Shown here piece after piece: positions 58,137 to 64,000 of a stretch of 64,000 nt of DNA; the stretch's first letter is position 1; every line of letters starts with the position of its first letter. The position numbers were made by a program, and so were the translations under genes. The stretch spans positions 1 to 64,000 of the forward strand of contig DATHZN010000056.1 of assembly GCA_035458585.1 (NCBI GenBank), given 5' to 3'. The notes below the pieces were generated by a model. That model was not told the DNA's origin. It was given only the letters and a program-made list of their open reading frames with translations, and did no database searches. Source of the stretch: Marinobacterium_E sp035458585. GTDB taxonomy: Bacteria; Pseudomonadota; Gammaproteobacteria; Pseudomonadales; Balneatricaceae.

Positions 58137-59447
58137 TTATCGGTTCGCTTGTTCGAAGCGACGCAGCAACTGGTTGCCGCGCTCCACAGCACTGTCGAGT
58201 GCCTCCTGAGCGGATTTATCTCCTGCCCAGACGCCTTCGAGCTCTTCGTCTATGATCCCGCGGATCTGGTCAAAGGAACCCAGGCGTAGACCTTTGGAGT
58301 TGGCAGTTGGAGCTTTAGCCGTCATTTGAATTACAGCGACATCAGTTCCGGGCTTCTCGGTGTAGAAGCCTGACTCGCGAGTAGCATCACCGGCTGCTGC
58401 TGTAATCGGCAGGTATCCTGTATCCTGATGCCATTTCGCCTGAACCTCAGTAGAGGAGAGGTAAGCTAAGAATTCACCCACACCCTTGTACTCCTCGTCA
58501 GTCTGACCTGCCAGTGCCCATAAAGAGGCACCACCGATAATGGTATTCTGCGGTGCGTTACCTACACCATCCCAGTAGGGTAGAGGGCGAACGTCAAAAT
58601 CAAACTTCGCTTCAGAACTGATACCGGCGTAGCCTGCTGAACTCTCAGTGAAGAGTGCGCAGGAGCCTGCTCGGAAATTGGCACCGCCTTCGTTGCGACG
58701 GCCAGTGTAGATAAACTTACCATCCTGTGCCCACTCGCCCATTTTAGCGATGTGCGCGACCTGAGCCTCTGAATTGAAAGCAAGTTCCGTATCGACACCG
58801 GCAAAGCCGTTGTCCTTCGTGGCGAATGGAACATCGTGGTAGGCTGAGTAGTTCTCCAGGTGGATCCAGCTCTGCCAAGCCGTTACAAGCGGACACTCGT
58901 GCCCCGCTGCTTTGAGCTGATTGAGAACGACTTCAACGTTCTGCCATGTGCTCAGGTCAGTGTCTGGATCAATACCAGCGCCACTCAGAGCATCCCGGTT
59001 TACCCAAAGAACGGGCGTGGAGGCGTTGAACGGCAATGACAGCATCTTGCCATCAGTTGTTGTGTAGTAGCCTTTGACAGAGCCGATGTAGTTGTCGGGA
59101 TCAAAAGCGACTCCGCTCTCCTCCATCACCTCGTAAACCGGTTTGATAGCGCCTTTGGCAGCCATCATAGTGGCAGTACCGACCTCAAATACCATCAGGA
59201 TATCGGGTTGCTCACCTGCTCGGAACGCGGCAATGCCCGCATTTAGCGTCTCGGAGTAATTTCCTTTGTGTGTGGCAACGACTTTGTAGTCAGGGTTTTT
59301 CGTATTGAAATCTTCAACTTGAGCCGCAACAAGCTCACCTAGACGGCCGGTGAAGGCGTGCCAAAATTCGATTTCTGTTTGTGCTGAAGCGGTCAGACTC
59401 ACGCCGGCGGTAGCCACAGCGAGCGCAAGGGCGGTAGGTTTTATCAT
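58137..59447 (-). CDS. ugpB: sn-Glycerol-3-phosphate-binding periplasmic protein
   Basis: A 436-residue secreted binding protein (family 1). Signal peptide 1-22 ends ASA before QTEIEFWHAFTGRLGE. Blocks matching UgpB: EIEFWHAFTG, VVATHKGNYSETLNAGIAAFRAGEQPDILMVFEVGTATMM, LPFNASTPVLWVNRDAL, FRAGSCALFTESSAGYAG and GGASLWALAGQTDEEYKG. It captures sn-glycerol 3-phosphate and glycerophosphodiesters. First gene of ugpBAECQ. GGAGAG precedes the ATG, and a Pho-box-like site lies 168 bases upstream. E. coli UgpB is 438 residues. Confidence 0.95.
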   Translation of the reverse strand: MIKPTALALAVATAGVSLTASAQTEIEFWHAFTGRLGELVAAQVEDFNTKNPDYKVVATHKGNYSETLNAGIAAFRAGEQPDILMVFEVGTATMMAAKGAIKPVYEVMEESGVAFDPDNYIGSVKGYYTTTDGKMLSLPFNASTPVLWVNRDALSGAGIDPDTDLSTWQNVEVVLNQLKAAGHECPLVTAWQSWIHLENYSAYHDVPFATKDNGFAGVDTELAFNSEAQVAHIAKMGEWAQDGKFIYTGRRNEGGANFRAGSCALFTESSAGYAGISSEAKFDFDVRPLPYWDGVGNAPQNTIIGGASLWALAGQTDEEYKGVGEFLAYLSSTEVQAKWHQDTGYLPITAAAGDATRESGFYTEKPGTDVAVIQMTAKAPTANSKGLRLGSFDQIRGIIDEELEGVWAGDKSAQEALDSAVERGNQLLRRFEQANR

Positions 59448-59615
59448 CGAAACTCTCCACTGTTCTATTTTTTTCGGAAATTTTCATAAACGCTCGAATT
59501 TTTTATCAGCGAGCGGTTCTATTGTCAATAATGGTCTTTCAGTGTGCTGCAGAAGCAGAGCTGCAATGCCCAAGCCCCGGGTAAACGGCGACAAGATTTG
59601 TTCTACAACGCCAGT

Positions 59616-59633
59616 GTTACAAATTAATTACAG
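59616..59633 (-). promoter_or_regulatory. Candidate Pho box upstream of ugpB
   Basis: On the minus strand CTGTAAT-TAAT-TTGTAAC (59633-59616) has the 7-4-7 layout of a PhoB box (CTGTCAT-A/T4-CTGTCAC), with both repeats sharing TGTAA. A -10-like TAGAAC lies 10 bases downstream, the spacing used at Pho promoters. E. coli ugpB is PhoB-controlled, which supports the match. Confidence 0.5.
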
Positions 59634-59673
59634 ATCTGACGGGTGCGCCCAAAGCAGTCTCTCTTGAGGGTCT

Positions 59674-61026
59674 CTATTGCTCATAAGCCCCCTCTCGTTG
59701 ACTCAGTTTTCGAACCGTTGATTCCACTGATTGTTGTATAACTGGTTTAGCTTGGTTTTGGTTGGGCAGTGATACCGTTTCAAACCGTACGATGGAGTTG
59801 TGAGACACCTTGAGTCGGTAGCGTTCAATTTTTGATCCATTGATACGCAGTACCAGATTCACGTCATAGAGCATTTCGTAGTTCGATTTTAACAACTCGC
59901 CGTTTTCAACTTTAAAATGACGCAGAGACAAGTCTGGAAGCATCTCTACCAATGTATGAAAGTTGATATCCATCGTGTCGCGAATTTCTGAGAAACCGCT
60001 CTTTAGATCTTTGCTGATGTCATAGCGTTTCTTGTAGAGTAATACGGACTCTCCAGTCTCTCGTTTTGTAAACTTTCCGCGCCCCCGAACAGCCTGAATC
60101 TCATCATCGGGTTGGACAAATTCCGCTAGGTCATAGCAGCGACCAACAGGGCGATTATCGAAGTCTGTCAATGTCGCTCGTACCCTAAATCGCCCCGCGT
60201 TCAATTTTTTGGCAACGAACACCCGAAACAACTCTTTGAATCGATCTTTAAATATGTAACTGACACACAGTGCCATAAAGACGGCGAAGGAAAACGTGCC
60301 GTAGCCAGCCTGGAAGTAGAAGACAACCAGAGTTGTCAAAAGCATGGAGAGAAAGGCGCTGATGCTGAACGCGAACTGTTCGCGTAATACGGTTAGCTTT
60401 TGATTTTCGCGACGGATATTGATGGATTTACAAAAGAAGTCCTCTTTGCGCCTGATATGCTGAGCCTCACTCGCTTTAGAGCCGTACTGACGCAGACGGT
60501 ACTCGTACTCGCGCGAGGCAAACTCAAACAACCGGTCAAGGGCAATGCCGGAGTCACGCTTCTGATTGGTTTCAATACAGACGTAGGTTATCTGCTCCGC
60601 ATAGTAGGAACAGAGCTCGTCGACTGTGCGGAACTCCTTTTGATTCTCCTCATCGACGTCAATGCTGCGCAGCTCCTCCAGCAAACTGGTCGCTAAATCG
60701 ATAAACGCATCAAGCTCTTCAGCGCTGTTTGCCTGGCGTGCCAAGCGTGACAAGTTGAGCTTGAACGTCTTGAGGAAAATCGGGAAGTCGATATTACTCT
60801 CAGCCCTGCCGGAACGGTGTCTAAGTAAGGGCAATTTCACTTTGGATACCGAGTAGTGATAGCGAGAGGTTTTTAAACCCAAAAAGGATGTGGCGTCAAA
60901 ACCACGCTCCTTCAGGCTCATCTCTGGCGGCAGGAAAAGGTAGAGTTCCATCTCAGACACTTTTCCACGTGGCACTGTTGTGCGCACCTCAACGGAATTG
61001 TCATGAACCTCTAGCTGTACTCTCAT
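59674..61026 (-). CDS. Uncharacterised protein with two central membrane segments
   Basis: A 450-residue protein that I cannot assign. No signal peptide. Residues 1-215 are soluble with a beta-rich start (LEVHDNSVEVRTTVPRGKVSEMELYLFLPPEM) and a helical, acidic and basic middle (EELDAFIDLATSLLEEL; YEYRLRQYGSKASEAQHIRRKEDFF). Two adjacent membrane segments at about 218-239 and 244-259 form a hairpin. The C-terminal half (265-450) is again soluble and rich in beta-strands and basic residues. A topology with both large domains in the cytoplasm is likely. It stands alone between ugpB and a divergent DeoR gene. Nothing in it suggests an enzyme motif. Confidence 0.7.
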   Translation of the reverse strand: MRVQLEVHDNSVEVRTTVPRGKVSEMELYLFLPPEMSLKERGFDATSFLGLKTSRYHYSVSKVKLPLLRHRSGRAESNIDFPIFLKTFKLNLSRLARQANSAEELDAFIDLATSLLEELRSIDVDEENQKEFRTVDELCSYYAEQITYVCIETNQKRDSGIALDRLFEFASREYEYRLRQYGSKASEAQHIRRKEDFFCKSINIRRENQKLTVLREQFAFSISAFLSMLLTTLVVFYFQAGYGTFSFAVFMALCVSYIFKDRFKELFRVFVAKKLNAGRFRVRATLTDFDNRPVGRCYDLAEFVQPDDEIQAVRGRGKFTKRETGESVLLYKKRYDISKDLKSGFSEIRDTMDINFHTLVEMLPDLSLRHFKVENGELLKSNYEMLYDVNLVLRINGSKIERYRLKVSHNSIVRFETVSLPNQNQAKPVIQQSVESTVRKLSQREGAYEQ

Positions 61027-61395
61027 TTCCGACCACGCAAAAGCTGTAAAGACCTAAATCGAACTGAGTCGCTGCTCAAACAAGCATCGAGCGCATCCGC
61101 CCTTTTGTTTGATGTCGAGCAACGTTGATATTGAATGAGCTGCCAAGCTTCTGTTGAAAATTCATGGCAATCTCTCGGCCGGTATTGAGGGAATAACCTT
61201 CAGCGACCTATCTAAGAAATAGCACAGGTTGGGGTTGGGTAAAAGATACAAAACAACAAAATAGGGGTGAATTAATTATAAATTGCGGTTTTTTTGGACA
61301 AAATGTACTTTTAATGATTGTTTTAAGTGTCGGTTATGTTGTTTTGATGTTTTTGTGGTGATAGTCTCACAAAAAAATAAAGGATAAACCGCTTT
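61027..61395. other. 369-base intergenic region upstream of two divergent genes
   Basis: No gene or RNA was recognised. The right half is A+T rich. A 9-base inverted pair, AAAACAACA (61250-61258) and TGTTGTTTT (61337-61345), flanks the predicted promoter area of the DeoR gene and could be its binding site. AAAGGA at 61379-61384 is the DeoR gene Shine-Dalgarno. No clear -35/-10 pair was found. Confidence 0.5.
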
Positions 61396-62172
61396 ATGGC
61401 GAAGGTTACTCGACGTAAAGACAAAATTATCGCACTCGTGCATGAGAGGGGTGAGGTGTCGGTAGTAACGCTTGCTGAGCGCTTGGGTGTGTCGATGCAG
61501 ACGATCCGTAGAGATCTTGATGATCTCTGTGGTTCGGGATTATTGATGCGTCGACATGGGGCGGTCGCGAGTCCACATCAGCCAGTTAATGCGCCCTACG
61601 ACCAGCGTGCCGCAACCAATCCCGATTATAAATGGGCAATCGCTCGAGCTGTTGCAGCTGAGATCCCGGATGGCTCTTCTCTCTTTATTTCGATTGGCAC
61701 GACGCCCACCATTGTTGCTGAAGCGCTCAAATCCAAAAAAAATCTCACCGTCATTACCAATAATCTGAATGCGGCGATGGTGCTTGCGAGCGAGCTCTCT
61801 AACAGAATCATCATTCCGGGAGGAGAGATACGCCTGCCCGATCGGGACTTGATTGGTCAGGATGCGATCGCCTTCTTTGACCGCTATCGAGCTGACTTTG
61901 GAATCTTCGGAGTGGCGGGTGTTGCGATTGACGGTACCCTTTTGGACTTTCACGCTGCGGAGGTTGCCATCAGAGAAGCGATCCGCACCCACTCTTCTGT
62001 TTCCCTGCTAGTTGTTGATAGCTCAAAGTTCGGACGCATCGCACCCGCCGCGGGTGGCAATATTTTAGAGGTAGATAAGGTTTTTATGGATCGACATTCA
62101 ACTGAAGATTTCGCACCCGTTTTGGAGCAAGTGAGCAATCGTTTGGTATTTGTGGGGGGCGAAGTCGTATGA
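61396..62172 (+). CDS. DeoR-family regulator, GlpR-like paralogue
   Basis: A 258-residue DeoR-type regulator. The winged helix contains RRKDKIIALVHERGEVSVVTLAERLGVSMQTIRRDLDDLCGSGLLMRRHGA. The sensor domain has ISIGTTPTIVAEAL, VITNNLNAA, IIPGGEIRLPDRDLIG and SKFGRIAPA. It resembles GlpR at 28535 in layout but is clearly diverged. It overlaps the following ATPase gene by 4 bases (ATGA), so it is coupled to a family 1 ABC importer. The nearest metabolic context is G3P transport, so a phosphorylated sugar or polyol effector is plausible; this is inference. Confidence 0.88.
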   Translation: MAKVTRRKDKIIALVHERGEVSVVTLAERLGVSMQTIRRDLDDLCGSGLLMRRHGAVASPHQPVNAPYDQRAATNPDYKWAIARAVAAEIPDGSSLFISIGTTPTIVAEALKSKKNLTVITNNLNAAMVLASELSNRIIIPGGEIRLPDRDLIGQDAIAFFDRYRADFGIFGVAGVAIDGTLLDFHAAEVAIREAIRTHSSVSLLVVDSSKFGRIAPAAGGNILEVDKVFMDRHSTEDFAPVLEQVSNRLVFVGGEVV

Positions 62173-63188
62173 GTGCGCAGGCTTTTGTTTCGCTCAAAGG
62201 GATCGGTAAACGTTGGAATGGTCAGTTAGGTGTTGAGGGCGTTGATCTCGAGATACCGGAGGGCTCTTTCGTCGCACTGTTGGGGCCCTCTGGTTGCGGT
62301 AAGTCTACCACTTTACGACTGCTTGCAGGGCTTGAAGAGCCGGATGAGGGGAGCATCATTATTGATGGCCGTGATGTGACCCACAGCGCTCCATCAGAGC
62401 GCAATCTCTCCATGGTATTTCAGTCATACGCGCTGTTTCCTCATCTGAGCGTTGCCGAAAATGTTGTTTTCGGTATGAAAGTGCGCAAAGTGCCGCGCGC
62501 GCAGAGGGATGAAAAGCTCAATCGTGCTCTGAAGATTACGGGGCTGCTAGGGTATGAGCAACGAAAGCCCGGCGAACTCTCGGGTGGACAGCGACAACGT
62601 GTCGCACTTGCGAGATCCATTGTTGCTGGTCAGCCGCTCTGCTTGATGGACGAGCCTCTCTCAAACCTTGATGCCAAACTGCGCAACTCGGTACGCAAAG
62701 ATATCAAAAGACTGCAGCGTGAACTGGGGATGACTGTCGTTTACGTTACTCACGACCAGACAGAGGCTATGAGTATGGCTGATATCGTCGTGCTGATGCG
62801 CAACGGGCGTATTCAGCAAGTCGGTTCGCCTGAGGAGCTCTACAGCAAACCGGTAAACACGTTTGTGGCGGAGTTCGTCGGGGCTCCACCCATGGCACTG
62901 ATCGAGAGCTCTGAGCTTAAAGGCGTCGAGGCGAACCGGATTGTTGGTATAAGAGCTGAGCACATACATCTCGCTCAGGAGGGTGAGGGGCGTCTCAAAT
63001 GCGCTGTCACCGAGTGTGAATACCTGGGCGCGGAGACATTCGTAGCCTTGGAGCACCCGGGTGCCAGCGGTTTGACTGTGAAAGTACCGGGTCTGGTTCA
63101 GCTGAACGCCGGTCAAACAGTAGATATCAAATTCGACGATGGTGCACTGCACATCTTTGACTCTAACGGAGAGCGTGTGCAGGCCTAA
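62169..63188 (+). CDS. MalK/UgpC-type ABC import ATPase
   Basis: A 339-residue ATPase. Walker A GPSGCGKSTT, signature LSGGQRQR, Walker B LMDEPLSNLD and H-loop VTHDQ are intact. Q-loop VFQSYALFPHLSVAENVVFGMKVRK. The C-terminal TOBE-type domain (about 235-339) contains GIRAEHIHLAQ. It is coupled to the DeoR regulator and followed after 84 bases by a binding-protein gene. Permeases are expected beyond the window. It is a second UgpC-like system next to the complete ugp operon, with a different order and regulator. Confidence 0.91.
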   Translation: MSAQAFVSLKGIGKRWNGQLGVEGVDLEIPEGSFVALLGPSGCGKSTTLRLLAGLEEPDEGSIIIDGRDVTHSAPSERNLSMVFQSYALFPHLSVAENVVFGMKVRKVPRAQRDEKLNRALKITGLLGYEQRKPGELSGGQRQRVALARSIVAGQPLCLMDEPLSNLDAKLRNSVRKDIKRLQRELGMTVVYVTHDQTEAMSMADIVVLMRNGRIQQVGSPEELYSKPVNTFVAEFVGAPPMALIESSELKGVEANRIVGIRAEHIHLAQEGEGRLKCAVTECEYLGAETFVALEHPGASGLTVKVPGLVQLNAGQTVDIKFDDGALHIFDSNGERVQA

Positions 63189-63272
63189 GTGGTCAACCGC
63201 GCCCCAGTAGTTTCAAGATGATCGATACACCGTTGAATAGCATGACAATAATAAACAAAGGAAACGTAGACA

Positions 63273-64000
63273 ATGAAGCTTAAGAATACCCTAGCGGCAG
63301 CTCTGTTGGGCGCTGCGTCAATTTCTGCTCAGGCGGAAACAGAACTGAATATGTACTATCCGATCGCCGTTGGTGGTGCGTTGACCCAGGTCGTTGACGG
63401 AATAGTGACGGATTTCATGAAGGAAAATCCCGATATTAAGGTGAACGCTATCTACTCCGGCAACTACGATGACACTCGTGTTCGTGCATTGTCTGCGCTT
63501 GCCTCCGGCGAACCGGCTCAGCTCGCTGTCATGTTCTCTATCGATGCATACGACCTGATAGACCAGGATCTTATCGTCGCATTTGACGACGTCGTGAGCA
63601 CTGACGAGGATCGTGCCTGGTTGTCGGGGTTCTATCCTGCTTTGATGGAAAATGGTGCTGTAGAAGGCAAGACCTGGGGCGTACCCTTTCAGCGCTCCAC
63701 GATCGTAGCTTACTACAACAAAGATATGTTCAAAGCGGCGGGGCTTGATCCAGAAAAAGCGCCCGCCACATGGGACGAGTTGGTAGAGATGGGTAAAACT
63801 CTGTCGAAGGACGGGACCTACGGACTCATGATTCCCTCAACCGGATACCCTTACTGGATGTTCCAGGCACTCGCGATTCAGAATGGTCAGAAGCTAATGT
63901 CCGATGACGGTCTGACAACCTATTTTGATGACCCTGCGGTTGTTGAAGCGCTTGAGTTCTGGAAATCGCTCTCCACGGAGCATGGCATTATGCCAACTGG
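63273..64000 (+). CDS. Family 1 ABC transporter binding protein, 5' part
   Basis: The frame is open to the window end, giving 242 residues. Signal peptide 1-21 (MKLKNTLAAALLGAASISAQA) ends before ETELNMYYPIAVGGALT. The family 1 pattern continues with FMKENPDIKVNAIYSGNYDDTRVRALSALASGEPAQ, WGVPFQRSTIVAYYNKDMFKAAGLDPEKAPATWDELVEM. It resembles UgpB-type proteins, and its context (DeoR, UgpC-like ATPase) suggests a phosphorylated or neutral polyol substrate. AAAGGAAA upstream supports ATG 63273. The C-terminal half, with much of the substrate site, lies beyond the window. Confidence 0.88.
   Translation, partial: MKLKNTLAAALLGAASISAQAETELNMYYPIAVGGALTQVVDGIVTDFMKENPDIKVNAIYSGNYDDTRVRALSALASGEPAQLAVMFSIDAYDLIDQDLIVAFDDVVSTDEDRAWLSGFYPALMENGAVEGKTWGVPFQRSTIVAYYNKDMFKAAGLDPEKAPATWDELVEMGKTLSKDGTYGLMIPSTGYPYWMFQALAIQNGQKLMSDDGLTTYFDDPAVVEALEFWKSLSTEHGIMPT

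Noticed and set aside
1..64000. tRNA, rRNA, CRISPR array, IS element, phage or integrase genes
   Set aside because: Reading the intergenic regions and gene products showed none: no T-loop GTTCGA box in a tRNA context, no spaced repeats and no transposase motifs.

Overview
This window reads as chromosome from a free-living, probably marine or salt-tolerant gammaproteobacterium. The organism is inferred from gene content and order; no rRNA or species marker is present. The pointers are gmk-rpoZ-spoT in enterobacterial order, an Rsd/AlgQ homologue near FKBP, YheS and TIGR02444-type genes as I recall from Pseudomonas, a complete ugpBAECQ operon in the E. coli order, and an ectABC-ask ectoine operon with a divergent EctR-type regulator. 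An Oceanospirillales-like lineage would fit. Coding density is high, many genes overlap by 1-4 bases, and I see no tRNA, rRNA, CRISPR, IS element, phage gene or integrase.

Layout. 1-3.4 kb: the end of a polyol ABC-transport operon (MalK-type ATPase C-terminus, D-arabinitol 4-dehydrogenase, ribitol 2-dehydrogenase-like SDR) and an AraC regulator. 3.5-8 kb: gmk, rpoZ, spoT and an HDOD protein. 8-22.4 kb: mixed housekeeping and signalling genes: a Tat-exported dienelactone hydrolase (YghX-like), a hybrid histidine kinase, the ABC-F protein YheS, a TIGR02444 protein, an HDAC-family deacetylase, a periplasmic FKBP isomerase, a SHOCT protein, a WD40-like lipoprotein coupled to rsd/algQ, an orphan FliL-like protein, gshA, a chemoreceptor with a c-type haem motif in its periplasmic domain, and a small membrane protein. 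22.4-26.8 kb: ectoine synthesis and EctR. 26.9-37 kb: glycerol use: glpD, glpR, and a glycerol ABC transporter of the Rhizobium GlpSTPQUV type followed by glpK. 37.2-42.8 kb: a dipeptide/oligopeptide-type ABC operon. 42.8-49.9 kb: a locus of unknown substrate (Fe/2-oxoglutarate dioxygenase, MocA oxidoreductase, GntR regulator, aldo/keto reductase, TRAP transporter). 49.9-54.1 kb: Sel1 protein, di-haem peroxidase, ilvA, rpiA. 54.3-59.4 kb: ugpBAECQ. 59.7-64 kb: an uncharacterised two-TM protein, then a second DeoR regulator, UgpC-like ATPase and binding protein that run off the window.

How the genes work together. Glycerol enters through GlpVSTPQU, is phosphorylated by GlpK and oxidised by GlpD under GlpR. 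Glycerol 3-phosphate and its diesters enter through UgpBAEC and are processed by UgpQ, feeding the same GlpD. A Pho-box-like site precedes ugpB. No glpF-type facilitator is seen here.

Most interesting observations: (1) the paired glycerol ATPases GlpS and GlpT have complementary defects (no H-loop His in GlpS, no LSGGQ in GlpT) that fall in the same composite ATP site, predicting an asymmetric importer ATPase; (2) all three complete binding-protein-first ABC operons carry a strong stem-loop directly after the binding-protein gene; (3) a haem-c chemoreceptor; (4) a repeated GCAAT/ATTGC element with an inverted repeat inside the predicted ectA promoter; (5) several orphan or uncharacterised genes (FliL-like, 450-residue two-TM protein, YbaK-like/HDOD protein after spoT). 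I found no clear new defence or mobile system.
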